This document shows, piece after piece, positions 34,960 through 42,370 of a DNA stretch of 64,000 nt. Location: assembly GCA_964350195.1 (NCBI GenBank), contig CAYGJB010000001.1:43219-107218 (forward strand). The letters are read 5' to 3'. The notes beneath the pieces are model-generated. The model made no database searches and was not told where the DNA came from. It saw nothing but the letters and a program-made list of their open reading frames with translations. The position numbers were made by a program, and so were the translations under genes. How positions within the stretch are numbered: the first letter of the stretch is position 1; each line of letters opens with the position of its first letter. This DNA comes from JAJCZB01 sp964350195 (GTDB lineage: Bacteria; Babelota; Babeliae; Babelales; Vermiphilaceae).

Positions 34960-35041
34960 TAAAACAGCTAGAATAAGATTGATACACTTCTTCATGATTC
35001 CCCTGTGTTCCTATTTCCTATGTAATATTCCTATTACTTTT

Positions 35042-35071
35042 AAAGTACCGTGTTTAGAGGGAAAAAGTCAA
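35042..35071 (-). promoter_or_regulatory. Ankyrin-cluster promoter, copy 2
   Basis: Minus strand TTGACT, 18 bases, TACTTT; the best -35 match of the three aligned copies. It lies about 50-75 bases before the ATG at 34995. Confidence 0.55.
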
Positions 35072-35154
35072 TGAAATAGGCTAGTTTAGGGTTTTTATGG
35101 GGCATTTGTATTGAAACTTTTGCATTTCATATATCGGGCAAGGTTGTGCAGTGG

Positions 35155-35841
35155 CTAACGCTCATATTCTCCATACAGATGTCTTTTTATCTTAAAGATC
35201 ATTTCTGGGGGCAATTGATTGAATAGTGAACCTTCATATTGCTCTTCTGGTGAACCTTTAAGATGGCCAAGCCATAATAGTTTTGCTTCATTCTTCCAAA
35301 TGTTTTCTCTTTTTTCTTTTTTTAGTTGCTCTTTTTTTGCCTGTTTTAACATAGCGAGAATTGCGAGTTGATTATTAGATATGCTTTGCTTTTTATGTAA
35401 CTTTTTAAGCATTTGAATCGCTGTATCACCAACAGTGTTTCTTGTGTTTAGATCAGCTCCTGAATTAATAAAAATACGTACTATATCTATGTGGCCTTGT
35501 CGTATAGCATGCATCAGCGCTGTGCAGCCATATCCGTCTGGTTGATTTAGATCGGCTTCTGCCTTAATAATAAGCTTTACGATCGCTTTGTGGTTCCAAC
35601 GAGAAGCCTCTATCAACACTGTATTGCCAGCTATGCCTGTTTTGTTTATATCAACTCCTAAATCAATAAAAGATGCTACCTTGCCGCTTTCGCCCATCGA
35701 TGCAGCGTGCATGAATGCTGCATGATTGTGTCGGTGCTGATTATCATTGAAGTGAGTGATAGTTATTTGTTGACCATCCATTGGATGATTAGCAGAAACA
35801 GATAAAAAAAAAGGTAAAATAAAATAGATATGCTTCTTCAT
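35155..35841 (-). CDS. Secreted ankyrin-repeat protein, paralog 3
   Basis: 228 residues. Signal peptide MKKHIYFILPFFLSVSANHP. Ankyrin repeats from about residue 40 to 140 (HNHAAFMHAASMGESGKVAS, GNTVLIEASRWNHKAIVKLI, GCTALMHAIRQGHIDIVRIF). A charged linker then the shared C-terminal module: ENIWKNEAKLLWLG and SLFNQLPPEMIFKIKRHLYG, the clearest F-box-like version. Follows spoIID on the same strand. Confidence 0.88.
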   Translation of the reverse strand: MKKHIYFILPFFLSVSANHPMDGQQITITHFNDNQHRHNHAAFMHAASMGESGKVASFIDLGVDINKTGIAGNTVLIEASRWNHKAIVKLIIKAEADLNQPDGYGCTALMHAIRQGHIDIVRIFINSGADLNTRNTVGDTAIQMLKKLHKKQSISNNQLAILAMLKQAKKEQLKKEKRENIWKNEAKLLWLGHLKGSPEEQYEGSLFNQLPPEMIFKIKRHLYGEYER

Positions 35842-35873
35842 GATCTTTTTTCGTCTTTAGTGTTTTTATTTTT

Positions 35874-35903
35874 AAAATACCGAATTAAAAAGAAAAAAGC
35901 CAA
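35874..35903 (-). promoter_or_regulatory. Ankyrin-cluster promoter, copy 3
   Basis: Minus strand TTGGCT, 18 bases, TATTTT, aligned with copies 1 and 2. It separates ankyrin gene 3 from the upstream spoIID transcript. Confidence 0.5.
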
Positions 35904-35942
35904 TAGAAAAGGCAGTTTCAGGGCTTTTTTAATGGTGAAAAT

Positions 35943-37436
35943 TCATGCGTTTACTAAGTTGCTTAATTTCGTACCCGGATAATAGAAATCTAAGATTCGC
36001 TTATATGGCCAACCATCTCGCACCATTTCGCGTGCTCCCCACTGGCAAATGCCGATATGATGCCCATATCCTTTTCCCTCGAATATGAGCTTGTCCGCTT
36101 TTTTTTGTACCGTATAGCAGAAGCTTTTAATATCTTTCATAGCGCTGTAAAACTTTTTTCCGTCGATAGCATGATGCTTGTTTCCCTTTTTGATCTGAAG
36201 CTTTGTAACCAATCCAGCTTTGTCTTTTTGATCTATTTTAATTTCTTTAAGTTTAGTTTTTTCCTCAAAAAGATGCGCCAAGCTTTTATGTACTGATTCG
36301 ATTGGTATTTCTTTTTTCCATGAGTAGATTTTGCATCTTTTGCAAAAAGTGCATGGTTGTTTTCGGGCCAAATATGGCGCTTTTTCGAATTCAAAGTCTT
36401 CTATATGAGCTGGAATAATACCACCACAACAAGAATCAAACATGGTGAGAGCGGGAGCGTTAGCGTACGTGAGAACCATCCCTTTTGTATGCGTTACGGC
36501 CTTTCTGATTCCTGAGGTTTCATGCATACCACGATATGTTTGATGTTCATTGGTATTTTTTACATGATACAATGCATCGCTTTTTTTCATTCGATGTATT
36601 TGTGCAAGAACATAGCTGCGTGAAGCTATAGCGAACGCTTTATTCACTTCAATGGGCCACCCTGGCCAACTTTCTGTCTTTAATACTGAGTACACGTACT
36701 CTTCTAATTCAACATGATTTATCAAGTAAATGCTGTTGTTGCGTTTAGCAATCGTAAACATGCCGTGATATCGAGTGCCATTTACTCCTGCGTGGCCATC
36801 AAGAGGCTTAATACATAGTTGTTCAAAGGGATACTTGGTTTTATCGATATGTATTGTTTTATCACTGAAAGATATTTTTATTGTATTCTTTAACGTTTTT
36901 TTTTCGCTCTTTTTTGTGAATGGATTAAAAAAATAAAATCCGGTAGTGCTCGTTAAGCACCAAAGATCTTTTGCGTGTGTATGTTCTTCTATTCTCTTTT
37001 CATCGATAAGCACTTTAATGCATGAAGGTAAGGCAGGTGAGCTTTTTATTTGAGCAGATCGCCAGATGGTTTCAGCTTTTTGTGGGCTTTTTTGTGCATA
37101 TACACAGATGCGATCTTTTTTAATTGAAAGTGATGCTGGTCCGCGATAGTGCTGATTATTTATATACAAATTTTTTGCGCGTAGATGAAATACACCTTCT
37201 TTGATTGGTTTGCTATTGAGCTTCACATTATATCCACGTGTAGTGAGTAATAGTGAGCTAGTGGTAATTCCAGGAGACTTATTTCCAGGTTGAATGATTG
37301 TTATCTTTTCAGGAGAGGAAATACTGATCCAGCCAGAGCTAGAGGTATCAACAGGAAGCTGTGCAACGACATGATAGGAAAATATATTAAAGTAAAATGA
37401 GAGGGTGAGAATTATTAGAGAGGAAAGGTGCTTCAT
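35943..37436 (-). CDS. SpoIID/LytB-domain protein (lytic transglycosylase-like)
   Basis: 497 residues with a signal peptide. After a long N-terminal beta-rich region, the SpoIID domain shows VELEEYVYSVLKTESWPGWP, KAFAIASRSYVLAQI, FDSCCGGIIPAHIEDF and the end GKGYGHHIGICQWGAREM. In Bacillus SpoIID cleaves glycan strands; Chlamydia uses a homolog on septal peptidoglycan. Catalytic Glu is probably within LKTESWPG. Extra cysteines (CTFCKRC) suggest an added metal or disulfide site. Heads a minus-strand run toward the ankyrin cluster. Confidence 0.88.
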   Translation of the reverse strand: MKHLSSLIILTLSFYFNIFSYHVVAQLPVDTSSSGWISISSPEKITIIQPGNKSPGITTSSLLLTTRGYNVKLNSKPIKEGVFHLRAKNLYINNQHYRGPASLSIKKDRICVYAQKSPQKAETIWRSAQIKSSPALPSCIKVLIDEKRIEEHTHAKDLWCLTSTTGFYFFNPFTKKSEKKTLKNTIKISFSDKTIHIDKTKYPFEQLCIKPLDGHAGVNGTRYHGMFTIAKRNNSIYLINHVELEEYVYSVLKTESWPGWPIEVNKAFAIASRSYVLAQIHRMKKSDALYHVKNTNEHQTYRGMHETSGIRKAVTHTKGMVLTYANAPALTMFDSCCGGIIPAHIEDFEFEKAPYLARKQPCTFCKRCKIYSWKKEIPIESVHKSLAHLFEEKTKLKEIKIDQKDKAGLVTKLQIKKGNKHHAIDGKKFYSAMKDIKSFCYTVQKKADKLIFEGKGYGHHIGICQWGAREMVRDGWPYKRILDFYYPGTKLSNLVNA

Positions 37437-37455
37437 CTGATTCTCTCTTGTGTGT

Positions 37456-37911
37456 CTATATATCTATACGGTGTTTCTGAAGGAGTTCTATAAAGCCTTT
37501 TGGTAGGGGGCGCTTGGTATCAATGCCTTTATTAGCGAGAAGATCAGCCTGCTTATTGTCACCACGCAATACATGAAAGAGCTCTATGGGGTATTTCTGA
37601 AAATAGCCACGAGCTAAAGAATAGAGAGGGATAAGGCCCTCGTTTTTTATGCGATAGATGCCGGCGATCTGCTTAACAAGCAGCTCTGAATCAGATGCAA
37701 TGCGAATGATGTCTGCAGGATCAGCATACTCTTCGACAAAGTAGAGTGCTAAAAGAAGCGCTATATACTCTGCCTGATTGTTTGTCTTTATTCCTAAATA
37801 GAAGCCTTCGCGTCCAACGGTTTCTCCGTCTTTTGTTATGAAGACCCCAGCGCCAGCTTTTCCCGGGTTTTTTCTGGATGCACCATCAATGTAGAGTGAC
37901 CAACTATGCAT
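37456..37911 (-). CDS. Ribonuclease HI family protein
   Basis: 151 residues, one RNase H fold. Catalytic carboxylates align as D9 (YIDGAS), E48 (NNQAEYIALL), D74 (ASDSELLV) and D123 (NKQADLLANKG), so it should be active on RNA in RNA/DNA hybrids. It closely follows the zinc-ribbon gene; a neighbouring pair of this kind is known in actinobacteria, supporting a conserved link. Confidence 0.92.
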   Translation of the reverse strand: MHSWSLYIDGASRKNPGKAGAGVFITKDGETVGREGFYLGIKTNNQAEYIALLLALYFVEEYADPADIIRIASDSELLVKQIAGIYRIKNEGLIPLYSLARGYFQKYPIELFHVLRGDNKQADLLANKGIDTKRPLPKGFIELLQKHRIDI

Positions 37912-37919
37912 GACTCGCT

Positions 37920-38702
37920 TTATCCCTTGTTACTTTTAATAGTTTCTTTGGGTGTGGTTTCTTCTTGCATAGCTTCTTTCATGTAGAGCAATCGAAAACA
38001 TCCTTTACATTGCACTAATGCTTTTCTCTTTAGCCGAATGAGCTCTTGCTCGGTGATAGTATAATAACATGCACCGCAGCTTACGTTCATAACCGCTACT
38101 ACAGGATCTTCTACGCGCATACGCATATGGGTGTATTTTTCGAGCCATTCATTAGGAATGCCAGCTTCTTTGCCGGGACGATGTTTTTGTTTTGTTTTGA
38201 GACTAGCTTGCAGTTGCAATATTTCTTCCTGATTTGCAGCAATTAACTTGTGCAAGTCTTCAAGCTTTTTATCGTAGGACTCTTGGCGTTCGTTTAATTC
38301 TTTTTGTGCCACTTCAAGCTTGTTCCAGATGGACATGAGATCTGTTTCTGCCTCGTATTGAGCCTGCTTTAAGCTATCGATTTCTTTTTTGAGTAGTTGA
38401 TAGCCTTTGTTGCTTTGCAGATTATCAAGCATCTCTTTTTTCTTTTTTTCCTGATCATCAAGAGATTTGATGTTGAGCTCTTGCTCGTGCACCTTTTTTT
38501 TAAGATCAAGGGTGTGGCGTTTGAATTGATCGAATCGATCTACGTGTTCTGCCTTTTGGGCGAGCAACAGATCTGTTGCTTCATTCAGTTTTGAAATAGT
38601 ATCATGTGCCGTTCTAATCTCTTGATCTAGAGAAATGAGATTAATAAATGCTGTGAACGGTTGCTGATTCATGGGTGGCCTCTTTTCAGTTTGTACTTGC
38701 AT
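37920..38702 (-). CDS. Coiled-coil C4 zinc-ribbon protein (DUF164-like)
   Basis: 260 residues. A long antiparallel coiled coil (about residues 25-190) leads to a C-terminal zinc ribbon: SCGACYYTITEQELIRL and QCKGCFRLLY. Proteins of this layout occur across bacteria; the chlamydial member CdsZ is linked to type III secretion, others have unknown roles. Two starts have ribosome sites: ATG 38702 (GGGGAG) and ATG 38672 (AAGAGG). Eight bases separate it from the RNase H gene. Confidence 0.85.
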   Translation of the reverse strand: MQVQTEKRPPMNQQPFTAFINLISLDQEIRTAHDTISKLNEATDLLLAQKAEHVDRFDQFKRHTLDLKKKVHEQELNIKSLDDQEKKKKEMLDNLQSNKGYQLLKKEIDSLKQAQYEAETDLMSIWNKLEVAQKELNERQESYDKKLEDLHKLIAANQEEILQLQASLKTKQKHRPGKEAGIPNEWLEKYTHMRMRVEDPVVAVMNVSCGACYYTITEQELIRLKRKALVQCKGCFRLLYMKEAMQEETTPKETIKSNKG

Positions 38703-38736
38703 AGAAAACTCCCCATTAAAGTGATCGGTTTGTAGA

Positions 38737-38813
38737 TGGTGGGCCCACCAGGATTTGAACCTGGGACCTCTCGGTTATGAGCCGATTGCTCTGACCAACT
38801 GAGCTATGGGCCC
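38737..38813 (-). tRNA. tRNA with anticodon CAT, probably tRNA-Ile2
   Basis: A full cloverleaf on the minus strand: acceptor GGGCCCA with TGGGCCC, anticodon loop CTCATAA, T arm CCAGG-TTCAAAT-CCTGG, and an encoded CCA. The loop CTCATAA and acceptor are unlike the elongator tRNA-Met found at 51406, and it lacks initiator features, so lysidine-modified Ile2 is the best reading. That depends on TilS, not seen here. Confidence 0.9.
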
Positions 38814-38847
38814 GATCTATGGATAATTTCAAGATTGGTTCATTACA

Positions 38848-38876
38848 ATTATACTGCAAAAGGGCTTTCTTGTGAA
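38848..38876 (-). promoter_or_regulatory. Promoter of the CAT tRNA
   Basis: Minus strand TTCACA, 17 bases, perfect TATAAT, 35 bases before the tRNA. The downstream zinc-ribbon and RNase H genes could share this transcript. Confidence 0.6.
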
Positions 38877-38893
38877 GATGTATCTTGATCATA

Positions 38894-38938
38894 GAGAGTT
38901 AAAAATGTATCAGCACTATTAACTCTCCCTTTTTTTTG
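38894..38938 (+). terminator. Plus-strand terminator-like hairpin
   Basis: A 9-bp stem (GAGAGTTAA with TTAACTCTC), 16-base loop, then eight T. It is oriented for plus-strand transcripts, yet both neighbours (gapA, tRNA) are on the minus strand. Confidence 0.5.
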
Positions 38939-38975
38939 TGATATTGCTCATGCTTGGCACTAAAATAAAAAATTT

Positions 38976-39980
38976 TTAGCTTACAGACACAAGAAAATCT
39001 ACTAGACGCATACTGTATCCCCATTCATTATCATACCATCCAAAAACTTTGCCCATAGAGCCGTGTGCTTGTGTAAGCAAGCTGTCTATTACTACTGAGT
39101 TATTGTTGCCGCTGTAATCGCTTGAAACGAGTGGTTCATCGCTGTAGCCGACGATTCCTTTCAAGCTACCTTGTGATGCTTTTTTAAAATAGTTATTGAT
39201 CTGTTCTTGCGTAATAGGCGATTCAGTACGAAAAACTAAATCAATAAGAGATACTTTTGCTACTGGCACACGAATAGCAATCGCTTTAATTTTGCCATCT
39301 AGCTTAGGAATTATTTTTTTTAACATTTTGCTCGCACCAGTGGTGGTAGGAATAATGTTCAGTGCTGCCGCGCGAGATCGGCGTGCATCACTACCTTCAA
39401 CATCAAGCAGCACTTGTGTATTGGTATACGCATGAATAGTGGTCATGAAGCCTTCGATGATTTCGCATGTATCAGAAAGGACTTTGAGCATGGTTACAAA
39501 TGCATTAGTGGTACAGCTGCCAAGTGAAACAATCTTATCTTTTTTTGGGTTGAATGCGCTGTTGTTCACACCAGGAATAATTGATATATCTTCTTTTTCT
39601 GCTGGGGCAGTAATTAAAACATGTGAGGCGCCTGCTTTAAGATGAAGTTCAGCTCCTTCTCGTTTAGTAAATTGACCCGATGATTCAACCACCCAATCAA
39701 CTTTGTACTTTTTCCAATTAATTGCTTGTGGATTTTTTTCCGCTATGATCGCTATTTTGTGATTATCGATAATAAGTGTGTTGTTATTGAATGATACGTT
39801 TCCAGGAAAAGTGCCCATGAGAGTATCATACTTAAACATACCGGCTATAAGATTTTCTTTTGCAGGTCCAATATTTATTACACTTACCGTAAGCTTGTTT
39901 TTTGTGGCTTTATTACTCAAGAGTGCTCGCAAAAAATTTCTTCCAATACGTCCAAAGCCATTTATGGCGATAGTGATCAT
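38976..39980 (-). CDS. gap: Glyceraldehyde-3-phosphate dehydrogenase
   Basis: Glycolytic enzyme, 334 residues from ATG 39980 (GGAG site upstream; the frame extends to 40001). NAD-binding INGFGRIGRNF, catalytic C156 in SLGSCTTNAF, and WYDNEWGYS at the end. At the position where NAD-specific enzymes have Asp after the second strand (I-N-D), this one reads INIGPAK, so cofactor preference may differ. Downstream of nfo by 30 bases in a pgm-nfo-gap run. Confidence 0.95.
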   Translation of the reverse strand: MITIAINGFGRIGRNFLRALLSNKATKNKLTVSVINIGPAKENLIAGMFKYDTLMGTFPGNVSFNNNTLIIDNHKIAIIAEKNPQAINWKKYKVDWVVESSGQFTKREGAELHLKAGASHVLITAPAEKEDISIIPGVNNSAFNPKKDKIVSLGSCTTNAFVTMLKVLSDTCEIIEGFMTTIHAYTNTQVLLDVEGSDARRSRAAALNIIPTTTGASKMLKKIIPKLDGKIKAIAIRVPVAKVSLIDLVFRTESPITQEQINNYFKKASQGSLKGIVGYSDEPLVSSDYSGNNNSVVIDSLLTQAHGSMGKVFGWYDNEWGYSMRLVDFLVSVS

Positions 39981-40010
39981 GATCAACTCCTTTAATTGCA
40001 ATAGGTAACG

Positions 40011-40835
40011 TTATTGATGCCAACTGCGTATGGCGTTTAGCATAGCAACTTCTTCATCGGGAGGTAAAATGGGAAGCTCTAAAATGATCGGAAGAGAGGC
40101 AACTTGCGGCTGCTGAATAAAAGATCGCAGAGCGGTTGTTCCAAGTAGTCCTGCACCCAGCGGTTCATGTTTATCAAGTCGAGATCCCATGGGGTGGGCA
40201 GGATCGTTTAAATGAATCAGTGCAATATTTTCAAGTCCCACCGTTTCATCCACTACAGCAAGAAACTCTTTTTGTTTTTCAGATGTGCTTAAATCATAGC
40301 CGTAGGCATGAGCATGAGCGGTATCAATACAGAATTTTATTTTTTCAGGGTGGTCTAATAACGACTTAATTTTTTTAAAATCTTGAAATTCGCTTCCAAC
40401 AGATTTTGCTCCATGTGCAGTGTTTTCAAGGATTATTGTTATATGAAGATCCTCTTTCAAAAGAGAGTTGAGTAATGTAGCAACTGAAGCAATTCCCTGT
40501 TCATGAGTTTTATTTTCTGTGGCTGATCCGGAATGCATTATTAATCCACTAGCGCCAATTGCTTGAGCGAGCGCTAGCTCTTTAAGCATTATTTTTTTAC
40601 CATGCTTTGTGAGATTGGCTGGATTAATGAAGTAGGATCCGTGAATATACAGATTGTCAAAACTCTTAACCAGTTCTTTTATCGTTTCGAAATTTTTTGC
40701 ATGAATAGAGAGTGGGCGTCGATTTGTTTGGTTGATGAGAAAGCATTGTAGGATTGACATTTTAAGCTTTTGTGCATTTTTGAGCGCCTCTTCAAGCGAA
40801 TCATATATGCGCATATGTAGGCCAACTTTCTTCAC
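40011..40835 (-). CDS. nfo: Endonuclease IV (AP endonuclease)
   Basis: Cuts DNA 5' of abasic sites in base-excision repair. 274-residue TIM barrel. Metal ligands lie in IHGSYFIN, GLIMHSGSA, ILENTAHGAKSVG, FCIDTAHAHAYGYD, HLNDPAHPMGSRLDKHEPLG and ILELP. GTG start overlapping the previous stop as TAGTG, hence coupled to the phosphomutase gene. Confidence 0.93.
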   Translation of the reverse strand: MKKVGLHMRIYDSLEEALKNAQKLKMSILQCFLINQTNRRPLSIHAKNFETIKELVKSFDNLYIHGSYFINPANLTKHGKKIMLKELALAQAIGASGLIMHSGSATENKTHEQGIASVATLLNSLLKEDLHITIILENTAHGAKSVGSEFQDFKKIKSLLDHPEKIKFCIDTAHAHAYGYDLSTSEKQKEFLAVVDETVGLENIALIHLNDPAHPMGSRLDKHEPLGAGLLGTTALRSFIQQPQVASLPIILELPILPPDEEVAMLNAIRSWHQ

Positions 40836-42241
40836 TACTTTTCCTCATGGAGTTCGTTTAATGTTTGCACGGTAAGATACGGAGTAAGTAGTGTACGAAA
40901 AAAAGCGATTACTTTTGCAAGACCTTTTTTTGTTTCAGATTCAAATCGCATACTCAGCGCAGCTTGTGTATTGGAAGCTCGAATGATTCCCCAGCCAAAT
41001 GGAAAGGAAGCACGTATGCCATCAATAGTGATCAAAGAAGTGTTAGGATTTGTTTCGAGCTCTTTTTTTATTGCTGCAACTATTTCATTTTTTTTATCGT
41101 CTGGACAAGGCAGACGAAATTCTCGTGAACTATATTTTTGAGGAAAAAGAGAGATGAGCTCTTTAAGTGATTTGTTGTTAGCAAAAAGTTGTTCAATCAA
41201 ACGCATCATTGCGTATATGCCGTCATCATAGCCAAAATATCTGTCTTTAAAGAAAAAGTGGCAGCTGAGTTCGCCCCCTAAAAGGGCTTTATGTTTGAAC
41301 ATCATGTCTTTAATGATCGAATGTCCCGAGGGGGCCATGATTGAATTACCACCCCATTTTTCTATAAGTTCAATTAAACCATTTGAGCTTTTAATATCAA
41401 ATACAATTCCTGCGCCAGGATGCTCTGAGATCACTTTTGCAGCAAAGACAGCGAGCAGCTGATCGCCTGGCACAAGATCTCCTTCTTTTGTCATGGGGAC
41501 CATGCGATCGCAATCTCCATCAAAACCGATGCCAAACTTATATTCTTTTGATAGAACCGTTCTTTTTAGTACCACCATGTTTTTAGCCACGGTAGGATCA
41601 GCTTCATGATTAGGAAAGGTTCCATCTACTTTTTCAAATAGAAGTTTTACGTTTTGCCATTTCATAGCTTTAATGAGATCGGTAAGTACTGTAGCTGCTA
41701 CACCATTTCCACAATCAATAACGGCTGAAACGTTAATGTTTTGAATAGTGCGAAAAGCATTGGCAAGATAAGAAACATAATCAGGTATGATGTCATACTC
41801 TGCGTACGTAGCTTTCTGGGTATCTGATACTGTTATTTTTTTTTTATAAAGGAGTTTGATTGCCTGAAGTTCTGGTCCCCAAATAGTAGTATGTCCTAGG
41901 CATATTTTCATGCCATTATATTCGGGGCCGTTATGGGATGCGGTGATCATAATGCCACCATCTACTTTCAGTGTGTATAAAGAGAAGTAGAGTGCCGGTG
42001 TAGGACAAAGGCCAAGAAATAGGATGTTGATGCCGCTGTTTTGAAATGCTTTGCTGATGGCCTCTTTGATTGCAGGGGAATGGGTGCGTCCATCCATCCC
42101 CACTGAGAGAGTTTTAAAGTTTGGATTTTCTTGCTTGAAGTAGTATGCGATTGCGCAGCCTAGATCATATACTTGGCTGATGTTTAGCTCTTCATCAACT
42201 ATGCCACGAATATCGTATTCTCGAAATATTGCATCTTTCAT
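40835..42241 (-). CDS. Phosphomannomutase/phosphoglucomutase
   Basis: 468 residues, four-domain alpha-D-phosphohexomutase. Phosphoserine loop TASHNGPEYNGMKICLG, metal loop GFDGDCDRM, sugar loop GGELSCHFFF, and the C-terminal phosphate-binding RASNTQAALSMRFES. It interconverts hexose 1- and 6-phosphates for glycan precursors. Specificity (Man or Glc) cannot be told. First of the pgm-nfo-gap group. Confidence 0.92.
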   Translation of the reverse strand: MKDAIFREYDIRGIVDEELNISQVYDLGCAIAYYFKQENPNFKTLSVGMDGRTHSPAIKEAISKAFQNSGINILFLGLCPTPALYFSLYTLKVDGGIMITASHNGPEYNGMKICLGHTTIWGPELQAIKLLYKKKITVSDTQKATYAEYDIIPDYVSYLANAFRTIQNINVSAVIDCGNGVAATVLTDLIKAMKWQNVKLLFEKVDGTFPNHEADPTVAKNMVVLKRTVLSKEYKFGIGFDGDCDRMVPMTKEGDLVPGDQLLAVFAAKVISEHPGAGIVFDIKSSNGLIELIEKWGGNSIMAPSGHSIIKDMMFKHKALLGGELSCHFFFKDRYFGYDDGIYAMMRLIEQLFANNKSLKELISLFPQKYSSREFRLPCPDDKKNEIVAAIKKELETNPNTSLITIDGIRASFPFGWGIIRASNTQAALSMRFESETKKGLAKVIAFFRTLLTPYLTVQTLNELHEEK

Positions 42242-42370
42242 TACATTCCTTTTTTATTTGGGGCCAACCTTAGCATTGATTTAATGAAATCTCAATTTGA
42301 TTACTCTGCCTGGATTGCAGTTTCTTCCCGTGATACACTTGTTTGCAATTCCCACAATAAAGGAGCTTGC

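Larger units (their letters stand above)
33911..34995 (-). pseudogene. Secreted ankyrin-repeat protein, paralog 2, frameshifted
   Basis: ATG 34995 with AGGGGAA upstream encodes MKKCINLILAVLLGLFAS and stops at 34939 because of a 17-bp tandem duplication. Removing one copy joins it in frame to HPIKAQRNS and the rest, restoring a signal peptide like those of paralogs 1 and 3. Beyond lie a membrane helix (AAIVLAAIIVFIGYKV), at least four ankyrin repeats of 33-34 residues and the conserved end (RNWQEKRLLFIG, ILNKLPKDIIEY). A GTG at 34987 opens the long frame but lacks a ribosome site. A 100-N gap lies inside the repeats, so length is unknown. Confidence 0.82.

Noticed and set aside
34985..34987. 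GTG as the start of ankyrin paralog 2
   Set aside because: It has no ribosome site and gives an N-terminus unlike the paralogs; ATG 34995 has both, and the frame difference is explained by the 17-bp duplication.
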